64,000 nt of DNA from Bacteroidota bacterium (GTDB lineage Bacteria; Bacteroidota; Bacteroidia; Cytophagales; Cyclobacteriaceae), in the NCBI GenBank assembly GCA_018267285.1, contig JAFDYU010000016.1:1-64000 (forward strand), given 5' to 3'. The notes under the pieces were generated by a model that was not told the DNA's origin, made no database searches, and worked only from the letters and a program-made list of their open reading frames with translations. This document shows, piece by piece, positions 48,248 through 57,250 of this stretch. Every line of letters begins with the position of its first letter. Position 1 is the first letter of the stretch. The position numbers were made by a program, and so were the translations under genes.

Positions 48248-49693
48248 ATGACTTTTATTCTTTTTATCGAAGTCGCATACACGCTGATGGTTGCAGCGGT
48301 AATAGCCAAGGTGATTATGGACACGGACGATTCGGTAAAGGCCGCGGCTTACATCTTGTTGGTAATTGTTGTGCCGGTAGTCGGAATCGGAGTTTATTTT
48401 ACAGTAGGACTGAATTACCGGAAAAAATCACTGTACTCCAGAAAACTCTTGCTGAATAAAAGCCAGAGCGAAGAGGTGAAACTATTTATAGCCGCTTATC
48501 GGCATCAAGGCAACGTAAGCCTTGAAGATTCGTTTCCACATTTTCATAAAATCAATCGCTTGTTTCCACATGTTCCGTTGTGCTTTGCCACGCAGGTAAA
48601 TGAGATAACACTGTTAAAAAATGGAGAAGAAAAATTTCCGGAGTTATTGAAAAGCCTGAAGGCAGCGCGGCACCACATTCATCTGGAATACTATATTTAT
48701 GAAAGCGACAACATAGGCCATGCCGTTGCCGATGTACTCATACAAAAAGCAAAGGAAGGTGTACAGGTTCGATTTATCTACGATGATTTTGGAAGCCGTT
48801 CTATTCACAAATCAATCGTGCCGAGGCTTCGGGAAAATGGGGTGAAAGTATTTCCATTTTATAAGTTCAAGCTTTTTCGCGTTGCTAACCGGCTCAATTA
48901 TAGAAACCACCGCAAGATTGTTATTATAGACGGAGAAACTGCTTTTGTTGGCGGCATAAACATTTCAGATAAGTATGATAACTCCAGGCAAAACAAATTG
49001 TATTGGCGCGATGCACACATCAAAATACAAGGCGAAGCAATCTGGAGTTTACAGAATATTTTTATTGCCGACTGGAATTTTTGTTCAGGCGAAAACCTGG
49101 GGGTTGATGCTTCGTTTTTCAAAAGGCATTTTACTATCAGCAGTCGCCAGTGGACGCAGGTTGTCAGCAGTGGGCCCGACTTCGAACGACCCGATGTGCT
49201 GCACGGTTATTTACAAGCGATTGAAAGTGCTACTGAAAATATTTTTATAACTACGCCTTATTTTATTCCCCCCAAGGAAATACTCACTTCCCTTAAAATG
49301 GCCGCTATAAGCGGAGTAGATGTGCGCTTATTGGTTCCGGGTATTTCTGATTCCTATATCGTTAATGCGGTTTCAAAATCCTATTTTGAAGATATGCTTG
49401 TATGTGGAGTTAAGATATACCTGTACGAAAAAGGATTTATACATGCCAAAACCATCGTGTGCGACCAGCAACTGGCGATTATTGGTACAACCAATTTGGA
49501 TCACCGGAGCTTTGAACTAAACTTTGAAGTGAATGCCATCCTCTACGATCATCTAATTGCGGAAAGGTTGAAGCATCTTTTTTTTGATGATCTGAAGTTT
49601 GCTAAAGAACTGGATGCTGAAAAGTGGATGCAGCGTTCGAAACTCGCCCGGTTACTTGAAAAGACTATCCGCCTGTTTGGGCCGTTGATGTGA
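48248..49693 (+). CDS. cls: Cardiolipin synthase
   Basis: A 481-residue phospholipase-D-family membrane enzyme that joins phosphatidylglycerol molecules to cardiolipin. Two N-terminal membrane helices (about 2-22 and 32-52) precede two PLD domains with HKD motifs: NHRKIVIIDGETAFVGGINI and IHAKTIVCDQQLAIIGTTNLDHRSF. Length fits the ClsA type. The 231-base gap before it holds no supported gene. Confidence 0.93.
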   Translation: MTFILFIEVAYTLMVAAVIAKVIMDTDDSVKAAAYILLVIVVPVVGIGVYFTVGLNYRKKSLYSRKLLLNKSQSEEVKLFIAAYRHQGNVSLEDSFPHFHKINRLFPHVPLCFATQVNEITLLKNGEEKFPELLKSLKAARHHIHLEYYIYESDNIGHAVADVLIQKAKEGVQVRFIYDDFGSRSIHKSIVPRLRENGVKVFPFYKFKLFRVANRLNYRNHRKIVIIDGETAFVGGINISDKYDNSRQNKLYWRDAHIKIQGEAIWSLQNIFIADWNFCSGENLGVDASFFKRHFTISSRQWTQVVSSGPDFERPDVLHGYLQAIESATENIFITTPYFIPPKEILTSLKMAAISGVDVRLLVPGISDSYIVNAVSKSYFEDMLVCGVKIYLYEKGFIHAKTIVCDQQLAIIGTTNLDHRSFELNFEVNAILYDHLIAERLKHLFFDDLKFAKELDAEKWMQRSKLARLLEKTIRLFGPLM

Positions 49694-49848
49694 TGGAATT
49701 GAAATAGCACGACTAAAAGTCCGCCAAAAATAGTTTATCTTATGTGATGAATCATTTACAATGAAATTAGGTAAATGGGTTTCCCTTTCTTTGTTTGCAT
49801 TGTCTATGTAAAACTGGGAATTGCCGGGAGCATATAAACTGAAATAAA

Positions 49849-51882
49849 ATGAAAGACGAACATCTTCACCATCATGATCACCAACATTCGGCAAAGATCA
49901 ATCACAACCATCATCTAGAACAAAGCCAGCATGGACACGACAAACATGCAGAACATAACGTTTCTGATTTCTGGAAACGTTTTATAATTTCCTCTCTTGT
50001 ATCCATTCCTGTCTTGCTACTTTCTCACATGATACAGCTGTGGCTGGGGTTTGAAATCAGGTTTACTGACGATCGTTATGTGTTATTTGCTCTTTCTACA
50101 TTCATTTTTATTTATGGCGGTTATCCTTTTTTAAAAGGATTGTACGATGAAGTAAAACACAACGCCATCGGCATGATGACCTTAATCGGTGTGGCCATAA
50201 CCGTTGCATGGGCATACAGTGTTGCGGTTACCTTCGGATTACAGGGCATGGATTTCTATTGGGAGATGGCAACCCTGATAGATATCATGCTTATTGGTCA
50301 TTATTTCGAAATGAAGTCCGTAATGGGCGCGTCACGTTCACTTGAGCTATTGGTAAAAATGATGCCTTCAACAGCCCATCACCTTGTAGACGGAATGGTT
50401 CACGATATGCCGGTAAACCATTTGAAAATTGGAGACTTTGTATTGATAAAGCCAGGCGAAAAAGTTCCGGTGGATGGCTTGGTTATTGAAGGGGAAAGTT
50501 ATGTTGACGAGAGTATGCTCACCGGTGAAAGTAAACCGGTTAAGAAAGAAAAGAATAACAAAGTTATTGGCGGAGCAGTGAATAGTCAGGGTTCGCTCAC
50601 CATCAAGGTAGAAAGTACGGGCAAGGAAAGTTACCTGAATAAAGTAGTGAAGTTGGTAGAGGATGCCCAGAAAGTAAAATCCAAAACACAAAATTTTGCT
50701 GACCGGGCCGCAAAAATTCTCACTTTTGTTGCCTTGGGTGGTGGCGTCATTACTCTTATCGTTTGGTTGTCGCTGGGTTTCCCGTTTCTGTTTGCATTAG
50801 AAAGAATGGTTACGGTAATGGTTATTTCTTGTCCTCATGCATTAGGGTTAGCAGTACCATTAGTGGTGGCCATTTCAACTTTAATCGCAGCACAAAAGGG
50901 TTTGCTCATTCGCAACAGAACTGCTTTTGAAAATGCTCGCCTGATCACCACCATTATTTTTGATAAAACCGGTACACTCACAAAAGGTTCACACGAATTA
51001 CAAGAAGTGAAAGTATTGAATCCAAAATTTGACGATCGAGAATTACTTCGGCTTGCAGCAGGTGTTGAACAACACTCGGAACATTACATTGCAGCAGGCC
51101 TGATGCGTAGAGTAAAAGAATTGAGTATTGCAATACCAAAATCAGAATGGTTTAACGCGATGCCTGGCAAGGGACTCGAGGGGATTGTGGAAGGAAAAGA
51201 AATTAAAGTTGTTGGGCCCAATTACCTGAAAGAGTACAACATCGGCTTCACTGAAACAAAGGATGATTTTGCAGGAACAGTGGTGTATGTTCTTGTAGAT
51301 AAATCAGTAGCCGGGTATTTTACTTTTTCGGATCAGATAAGAGAAACTTCTCTCGAAGCTATTCAAACGCTCAAAAAAGCGGGTATAAAGAATCTCTTGC
51401 TCACGGGCGACAATGAAAAAGTGGCAAAGAAAGTAAGCGATGAACTAAACATGGATGGGTTTTTAGCCAATGTGTTGCCTCACGATAAATTAGAGAAAGT
51501 AAAAGCTCTTCAGGAAAAAGGTGAGTATGTTGCCATGACAGGCGATGGCGTGAACGATGCACCAGCACTAGCCCAAGCTGATGTTGGTATTGCGGTCGGG
51601 TCAGGAACGGATGTAGCAGCCGAAACAGCGGACATCATTTTGGTAAACTCAGAGCCTAAGGATATTGCTAACCTGATTTTATTCGGCAAAGCCACATACA
51701 ACAAAATGATACAAAACCTTTGGTGGGCTGCTGGCTATAATATTATTGCTATTCCACTCGCAGCCGGAGTGTTGTACAAGTGGGGTATCATGTTAAGTCC
51801 CGCAGTTGGAGCGGTGCTGATGAGTTTGAGTACTATTATAGTGGCAGTAAATGCGCAGCTTCTAAAAACGAAACTAAAATGA
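49849..51882 (+). CDS. copB: Copper-exporting P1B-type ATPase (CopB-like)
   Basis: A 677-residue heavy-metal ATPase. The N-terminus is very His-rich (HHHDHQHSAKINHNHH...) in place of a CxxC domain, and the membrane metal site is SCPHALGLAVPL (CPH), the P1B-3 hallmark of CopB-type copper/silver exporters. LTGESKPVKKE, the phosphorylation site DKTGTLTKGS, and TGDGVNDAPALAQADVGIAVG are intact. Eight membrane helices are expected. No copper regulator or CopZ is visible nearby. Confidence 0.92.
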   Translation: MKDEHLHHHDHQHSAKINHNHHLEQSQHGHDKHAEHNVSDFWKRFIISSLVSIPVLLLSHMIQLWLGFEIRFTDDRYVLFALSTFIFIYGGYPFLKGLYDEVKHNAIGMMTLIGVAITVAWAYSVAVTFGLQGMDFYWEMATLIDIMLIGHYFEMKSVMGASRSLELLVKMMPSTAHHLVDGMVHDMPVNHLKIGDFVLIKPGEKVPVDGLVIEGESYVDESMLTGESKPVKKEKNNKVIGGAVNSQGSLTIKVESTGKESYLNKVVKLVEDAQKVKSKTQNFADRAAKILTFVALGGGVITLIVWLSLGFPFLFALERMVTVMVISCPHALGLAVPLVVAISTLIAAQKGLLIRNRTAFENARLITTIIFDKTGTLTKGSHELQEVKVLNPKFDDRELLRLAAGVEQHSEHYIAAGLMRRVKELSIAIPKSEWFNAMPGKGLEGIVEGKEIKVVGPNYLKEYNIGFTETKDDFAGTVVYVLVDKSVAGYFTFSDQIRETSLEAIQTLKKAGIKNLLLTGDNEKVAKKVSDELNMDGFLANVLPHDKLEKVKALQEKGEYVAMTGDGVNDAPALAQADVGIAVGSGTDVAAETADIILVNSEPKDIANLILFGKATYNKMIQNLWWAAGYNIIAIPLAAGVLYKWGIMLSPAVGAVLMSLSTIIVAVNAQLLKTKLK

Positions 51883-51988
51883 GATAAATAAACAATTTGA
51901 GTGATTTATACTGATGCTCTAATTTACAAGCGTTGCTTATTAAATTTGTTTAAAACAATGCGGCATATCATCAACTAACTTTTTTAGC

Positions 51989-52648
51989 ATGACTGAGATT
52001 ACCACCAAGCAAAACCAGCCGTTAAAAATTCTTGTGTTCTCTGCTTCGCTGAGGAAAGATTCGTTGAACACACAACTTGCAAAACTTGCAGTAAGAGTGA
52101 TTGAAAAAGGAGGAGGCATTGCCTACTATGCTCACATGAGCGACTTTGACTGCCCTTCGTTCAATCAGGATTTAGAAGTAAGTGCTGTCCACCCGAAAGG
52201 CGCAGAAGAATTTAACAAACGCATCTTGGCAAGTGATGCCTTTGTGATTGCTTCACCCGAATACAACGGCTCAATGCCCGGCCTGTTGAAAAATGCCATT
52301 GACTGGGTTTCACGATTTCGCCCGCAACCATTTAATGAACACCATGCTATGTTGATGTCAGCATCTCCATCAATGGCAGGAGGTAACCGTGCATTGTGGT
52401 CATTGCGCATGCCGTTGGAACATTTGGGAACAAGGGTTTATCCCAACATGTTTTCGCTAGCCATGGCGCACAAAGCATTTACTCAAGAAGGAAATATTGC
52501 GGACGGAACGTTGCAGCAGCGTTTTGAAGCGAACCTTGTTGCTTTCATGAATCTTGTGGAAGCCGCGAAGAATTATCCCTGCATAAAAAAAGCTTGGGTT
52601 GAGTTTTTAGGAGAGCAAACAGATGCAGTTACTGATAGGGTTGAATAA
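51989..52648 (+). CDS. NAD(P)H-dependent FMN reductase
   Basis: A 219-residue flavodoxin-like reductase: LVFSASLRKDSLNTQLAKLA (phosphate loop) and ASPEYNGSMPGLLKNAIDWVSR (the NADPH/FMN signature of the chromate/quinone reductase family ChrR/YieF). Could reduce quinones, chromate or flavins. It follows copB after 106 bases, possibly linked to redox stress. Confidence 0.88.
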   Translation: MTEITTKQNQPLKILVFSASLRKDSLNTQLAKLAVRVIEKGGGIAYYAHMSDFDCPSFNQDLEVSAVHPKGAEEFNKRILASDAFVIASPEYNGSMPGLLKNAIDWVSRFRPQPFNEHHAMLMSASPSMAGGNRALWSLRMPLEHLGTRVYPNMFSLAMAHKAFTQEGNIADGTLQQRFEANLVAFMNLVEAAKNYPCIKKAWVEFLGEQTDAVTDRVE

Positions 52649-52802
52649 AGAGAGAAGTTCATGAGCCAAAACTTTTTGTTTAATTCAAACGCAAATACTT
52701 GGAAGGTGTCGTATTGCATATCTGTTTTTCATTTTTATTTGATATTTCATATTTCCTCTTGCTTGAAAGCCCGAAAGCATTTACTCAAACTATAGTTTAG
52801 CA

Positions 52803-52839
52803 GTCAGGTTGTCCAAAGGACTCCTTTGGATAGGCTGAC
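52803..52839. terminator. hairpin between convergent genes
   Basis: TCCAAAGG-ACT-CCTTTGGA (52812-52830) is a perfect stem, extended by GTCAG/CTGAC (52803-52807, 52835-52839) across a 4x4 internal loop. It lies between the convergent FMN reductase and glycosidase genes and could end transcription from either side; there is no strong U-run. Confidence 0.45.
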
Positions 52840-52855
52840 AATGTTTTGAATAGCG

Positions 52856-52873
52856 TGCGTAACATCAGTTACT
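52856..52873 (+). repeat. 18-base repeat, copy of palindromic element end
   Basis: TGCGTAACATCAGTTACT is identical to the right end of the palindromic element at 59067-59084. It overlaps the stop codon of the glycosidase gene. Confidence 0.7.
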
Positions 52874-55325
52874 CTAGCAGTTCATCAATTCGTTTGAATT
52901 GATATCCTTTCGCCTTCAGCCCCTCAATTAAATCCGATAACTTATTGTAGAGTTTATCCTTTCTTCTGGGATCGGTACCAATGTGCAGCAGCAGGATGGC
53001 ACCGTTGATGTTTTCGCCCGATTCCTTTTCAAAAAGTTTTGTTAGAATGGTATTGCTTGATTTGTAGCTTGTACCCATCTCCGGATAGGTGTAGTCGGCA
53101 TTGGTTGGAATACCGGGAGTAAAACTAAGTAAACGGACTGCCCTTTCCGTGCACCAGGTTGCCACTTCGTTATTCCACCATTCGTACGGTGGAATGAAAA
53201 ATTTCTGGTTATGGTGTATTCCAAATTCTTCCATTTTTTTGTAGTTGTTGTCGAGGTCCTTCATCAGTGAATCTTTCGACACCAAGGTTTTGTTGCGATT
53301 CTTCCAATCATTGTAGAGTATATGCTTATCCGAATGAGGCCCCAGGTAATGCCCCTCGGCTACGAGTTTTTTGATGGCACTCCGGGCATTTTTATTTTCA
53401 TACATTCTGCCGGTTAGAAAAAAACCAGCCTTAACATTGTGGCTTGCTAAAGTTTTGGTGATGGCGGATAGACCTTCAAAGTACTCGTCTCCGGTAAACA
53501 CAACAGCTATTTGTTTTTTAGTCTCATCACCGCGTGTAATTGCTCCATGTTCGGTTGTTAGCGCAGCTCGTGGTTCTCCTTGCTTTGCCGCCATCAGATA
53601 AATGAGCGAAGCAGTTCCATCCATGGTTGGCTCGTTGGTGCTGTAGTCGCCATAGTCATCATGGTAAACGGCCAGGTCGCTTTGAAACGGGGCATACTCA
53701 TCGGCATCGTTAAGTTTGATTCCAATAAGCTTTTTGTAGATCGAGGTGTACACGGGGCCATCCACCAACCCCCCGTCTATGGGGTAATTTTTTAGATGCG
53801 TAAATGCCGAATGCGGATCAACCGGTGTATCTCCTTGGGCGGGCAAACCAAATACCATAGAAGTTCCCCAGGGATTGCACCCCAAGAGCCAATCAACATT
53901 GGCTTGTTCCAGTTTCTTGTAGCGATCGTCACCGGTAAGTTGCCGGTACCAATAGCATTGAAGGGCAAATGAAGTAGTCAGGTTGTTGCTGCACCAAATA
54001 AAAGGCACTCCTCTGCCGAAAGCGTTTTTCGCAGCTTTGACTGATACGTTGTCAATTCCTCTTTTGTAATAGTTAATAATGGTATCGCGGTCATTCCCCT
54101 TTAATTGCGCGGCCAGTTCATAGTGACCTATATTCACAAACGGATACCATTGATAATGGCTGGCGGTATCAGCACCTAACCAGGGCGTAACGGGCTCCTG
54201 ATGTGCATACGTTACCGCTTCCGTCAATAATTGGTTCGATGCTGCCGCCAGTTCCAGGTCATCTACCCAGTTTTCTTCAGCATAGATATAAGGCGATCGT
54301 ACGGAAACAGTTTGTGTTACACCCGGTTTTTTTAGAGCGTAGCGATAGGCAGTAGAGGATTTGATCCGCAGTTTTTTACTGAAGGTGCTATCAAAGGAAG
54401 AAAAAATTTTTGCACCCAAAGCAAAGGCGCTGCTAAACTTGGCGGCAGTAGAAGAAGTTCCTGTGGTATTGTTTAAAAATTTTCCACGCTGTTGCTTTTC
54501 GCCATCTATAAAATAAACCGGACGTTCATAGCCGCGTCCATATGCGCTGTCCATTCTGGGAATGCGCATGGAAATATGATCGCGGTCGTCAGCGATTTGG
54601 TTAAACATAATATGTTCCTCGGGGTGCATTTTTAATAACCAATCGAGTCCCCAGTTTGCTTCATCGAGCACATCGGCACGGCCATTCTTACCATCGAGTC
54701 CGTTAGCGAGTTGGTGGTCTGCAAATACGTTTGGGAAATCGCGGTAGGCGGCCAGCAAGTGGTAGGTGGCATTAGCCGAAGTGGTTGCGTATTGCAGATA
54801 GTCGCTGGCATCGTGCCACCCACCCACCACATCGAAGTGTGTGCTGTCTTTGAGGTTAGCTTTTTTTCCATACAGCACGTAACCGTCTTGCGTGTGGCAA
54901 CTGTCTTTTAGAAATGGATTGAAGCCCGTGCGCTGTTGGAGCATGTAGCGCAAGCAAAAGTCAGCGGCTCCATCGTACACATGTTCCCCTATGGCAAACT
55001 CGGGCGAAGTTGCCCCACCCGCCTGCACAACAAATCGCCCGGCTTTTTTAAAAATTGAAAAATCCAGACGATAGGTTTGAGTAAACGGACCATAGGCTCC
55101 AAACGATTGACCGGCTTTTCCGGTGTAGATCACTTGTTGTGTTGCTGCATCGAGTATGGCGAATGTTTCAACGGTTTGATTTGTTGCCGAACACCATACG
55201 GCAACCTTAGAGTTATCGGGTCTATAGCCGAGCAGATTTATTCTTATCCATGCTGCGGGTTCGGCTTTCTGCGCATTTGCCGTGAACAGACAGCACAACA
55301 TTGAAAGAAGCTGAACGATTCTCAT
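52869..55325 (-). CDS. GH9 glycosidase fused to CE4-like polysaccharide deacetylase domain
   Basis: An 818-residue secreted protein. A signal peptide (about 1-18) is followed by an Ig-like CelD_N domain (about 25-112; INLLGYRPDNSKVAVW), the GH9 catalytic barrel (about 115-582) with GGWHDASDY (Asp172 and Asp175) and YSTNEPTMDG (acid Glu565), a short linker, and a CE4/NodB-like domain (about 605-815). In the latter motif 1 is TGDE instead of TFDD, motif 2 HSDKH is intact, and the end motif LLLHIG is present; the usual Arg motif is altered. GH9 includes endoglucanases and exo-glucosaminidases; CE4 removes N-acetyl groups. Both on one chain suggest an amino-sugar polymer (chitin/chitosan or peptidoglycan). 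NamZ-type muramidase next door favours cell wall. Substrate is inference. Confidence 0.85.
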   Translation of the reverse strand: MRIVQLLSMLCCLFTANAQKAEPAAWIRINLLGYRPDNSKVAVWCSATNQTVETFAILDAATQQVIYTGKAGQSFGAYGPFTQTYRLDFSIFKKAGRFVVQAGGATSPEFAIGEHVYDGAADFCLRYMLQQRTGFNPFLKDSCHTQDGYVLYGKKANLKDSTHFDVVGGWHDASDYLQYATTSANATYHLLAAYRDFPNVFADHQLANGLDGKNGRADVLDEANWGLDWLLKMHPEEHIMFNQIADDRDHISMRIPRMDSAYGRGYERPVYFIDGEKQQRGKFLNNTTGTSSTAAKFSSAFALGAKIFSSFDSTFSKKLRIKSSTAYRYALKKPGVTQTVSVRSPYIYAEENWVDDLELAAASNQLLTEAVTYAHQEPVTPWLGADTASHYQWYPFVNIGHYELAAQLKGNDRDTIINYYKRGIDNVSVKAAKNAFGRGVPFIWCSNNLTTSFALQCYWYRQLTGDDRYKKLEQANVDWLLGCNPWGTSMVFGLPAQGDTPVDPHSAFTHLKNYPIDGGLVDGPVYTSIYKKLIGIKLNDADEYAPFQSDLAVYHDDYGDYSTNEPTMDGTASLIYLMAAKQGEPRAALTTEHGAITRGDETKKQIAVVFTGDEYFEGLSAITKTLASHNVKAGFFLTGRMYENKNARSAIKKLVAEGHYLGPHSDKHILYNDWKNRNKTLVSKDSLMKDLDNNYKKMEEFGIHHNQKFFIPPYEWWNNEVATWCTERAVRLLSFTPGIPTNADYTYPEMGTSYKSSNTILTKLFEKESGENINGAILLLHIGTDPRRKDKLYNKLSDLIEGLKAKGYQFKRIDELLE

Positions 55326-55346
55326 ACGTACCTGTATTGATTTTGT

Positions 55347-56561
55347 CTATTTGTACAGCAAGTACTTTTTACGCATTTTTTTATAGCGGCTCAAGCCCGG
55401 CTCCCAGCTTGCGCGTATCTCTGCTTCCGATTTCCCATTTATAATTTGCTGCCTGAAGGAGGCTACACCAATAAGTTTTTCGATCGAGCCCATTTCTTTA
55501 CTCAACTTGGAATCGAAAAATTTTTCTTTGAATGGATAAGCTTTATAAAGTTCCATAATCCACTGAATATTAATTTGCCTTCGTTCACGAAGTTGATTTA
55601 CATCATATTGCCGAAGGTCAAGCCCATAGCAGACCTGATCCATATGTAGAGGTGTTTCGGCCATACCTTTGATGCTGGTGGGAGTAAATGAAAAGTCGTA
55701 AATACCTTTCAATTCCGGGCTTCCCAAAACAGTAAACGGAAAATGTGTGCCCCGCCCAAGATTGAGGTAGGTTCCTTCGAACATGCAGACAGATGGATAG
55801 AGTAGCACAGCTTGTTGGGTATTTAAATTTGGTGAAGGACTTACCGGTAGCGTGTAGGGCGTGTCGTGTGTATAGTTGGCTACTGTAACAATTTTTAATT
55901 CACACTTCACTTTATTGGAGAGCCATCCTTCACCGTTTGCCATCAGCGCAAATTCGGCCACCGTTAACCCGTGCGCCATCGGAATAGGGAACATGCCAAT
56001 GCCTGATTTGAATTGCATGTCCAGCACGGGCCCATCGATCAGGTAACCATTTGGATTGGGCCTGTCCAGAATAAGCAGGGTTTTTCCATTTTCTTGGCAG
56101 GCCTCCATGAGCCGCACCAAGGCATTGATGTTGGTATAAAACCGGCAGCCCACATCCTGCAGATCATAAATTACGACATCAACGTCTGCCAGATCTTCTC
56201 TTGTTGGCTTGTGCTTTTTTCCATACAAAGAAATAATGGGAATGCCCGTACGCGCATCTACCTCGTCATCAACTTTTGCACCTGCGCTGGCGTTACCTCG
56301 AAATCCATGTTCTGGGCCAAACACTTTTACTATGTTTATGCCCCGGCTTTTCAGGCTATCTACCAAATGTGTTTTATCAATGATAGAAGTTGGGTTGGCG
56401 AGCACGGCAACGCGTTTCCCTTTCAGCCAGGGCAAATATTGATCGACCTGCTCCGCTCCGGTAATAATTTTCTTTTTGGAAATTACATTTTCAACCACCG
56501 AGCTGGCTGATAAAAAAACAGCAGATGAAATAAATAGTATCAATCGTTGGTAGCTACGCAT
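55347..56561 (-). CDS. namZ: DUF1343 exo-beta-N-acetylmuramidase (NamZ, GH171)
   Basis: DUF1343 proteins such as NamZ release MurNAc from the non-reducing ends of peptidoglycan fragments. This 404-residue protein has a signal/anchor (about 1-25), then KGKRVAVLANPTSI, KVFGPEHGFRGNASAGAKV, VVIYDLQDVGCRFYTNI, LDRPNPN and GTYLNLGRGTHFPF, the conserved DUF1343 blocks including the catalytic-region Glu/His of GPEHG and the lipid of the muramyl site. It is 21 bases upstream of the GH9-CE4 gene, so both are likely cotranscribed with namZ first. Confidence 0.88.
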   Translation of the reverse strand: MRSYQRLILFISSAVFLSASSVVENVISKKKIITGAEQVDQYLPWLKGKRVAVLANPTSIIDKTHLVDSLKSRGINIVKVFGPEHGFRGNASAGAKVDDEVDARTGIPIISLYGKKHKPTREDLADVDVVIYDLQDVGCRFYTNINALVRLMEACQENGKTLLILDRPNPNGYLIDGPVLDMQFKSGIGMFPIPMAHGLTVAEFALMANGEGWLSNKVKCELKIVTVANYTHDTPYTLPVSPSPNLNTQQAVLLYPSVCMFEGTYLNLGRGTHFPFTVLGSPELKGIYDFSFTPTSIKGMAETPLHMDQVCYGLDLRQYDVNQLRERRQINIQWIMELYKAYPFKEKFFDSKLSKEMGSIEKLIGVASFRQQIINGKSEAEIRASWEPGLSRYKKMRKKYLLYK

Positions 56562-56630
56562 AAAAAATAATTCAGCACTAAGTTAGCACCCCAGATTGTA
56601 TTTCATATTTATTTTTTATCCCACGGAACA

Positions 56631-56978
56631 CTAAGTTTGTTTCTTAGAAGATTTTGCTTTGTCGTTAAAGTCAAGACATAGGTTGATCCAAAACTCAAAG
56701 TCTTTGTTATTTTTAAACCCTGTCGGTTCAACGTAGCAATAACCTTTATATTCTTTCCCCTTCATAATCATTGGCAAAAAACCTTTTCGGGTTACAATTT
56801 CTTCCGTTAAGCCAGGATCAAAACGGCACATTAAATTATCGCCACTTACATTGATGCACATTTTTTCGTTTATGATAAACGCAAGCCCGCGAAACATTTT
56901 CTTTTCTTGAATTTTGAGCTTTGGGAATTGCATTAAGTACGCTCTGATTCTGTCGGCAAGTGATGTATCGTAAGCCAT
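56631..56978 (-). CDS. TfoX N-terminal domain family protein
   Basis: A 115-residue protein with the TfoX/Sxy N-terminal pattern: LADRIRAYLMQF, KKMFRGLAFIINEKMCINVSGDNLMCRF, then KGYCYVEPTGFKNNKDFEFWINLCLDF. The competence-regulator C-terminal domain is absent. Function in Bacteroidota unknown; not to be equated with competence control. Confidence 0.8.
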   Translation of the reverse strand: MAYDTSLADRIRAYLMQFPKLKIQEKKMFRGLAFIINEKMCINVSGDNLMCRFDPGLTEEIVTRKGFLPMIMKGKEYKGYCYVEPTGFKNNKDFEFWINLCLDFNDKAKSSKKQT

Positions 56979-57091
56979 TATCTTTTTGTGTTATTGGCGA
57001 GGGTCAATGTGTTAAGATCGATTCAAATTTCTGCGATATATAAACATTTTATCTTGCGTTTCGTAAAGTTAGTCCAAGTCCAAAACTCAAC

Positions 57092-57131
57092 ACCGCCATT
57101 GCACAAACACATTGATGGCGGTTCGTGCAAT
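57092..57131. other. interlocking inverted repeats (possible pseudoknot)
   Basis: ACCGCCAT (57092-57099) pairs with ATGGCGGT (57115-57122), and the overlapping ATTGCAC (57098-57104) pairs with GTGCAAT (57125-57131). The interleaved order fits either alternative hairpins or an H-type pseudoknot. It lies in the 272-base gap upstream of the TfoX-like gene; no gene is supported in that gap. Confidence 0.45.
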
Positions 57132-57250
57132 TTCTCCCTTCTCGTAAGTCAGAGGTCTATAACCTTCCCCCAGTTCTCCCCAGCGGAAACGACAATATCG
57201 ACATTGCCTCCATGTACTGAAAAGTTGTCAGTCTTGATAGGTATTGAGGT

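Noticed and set aside
48076-48324. 82-codon minus-strand frame before cardiolipin synthase
   Set aside because: Overlaps the start of the cls gene by 77 bases, has no recognised motif, and its protein-like middle is not enough support.
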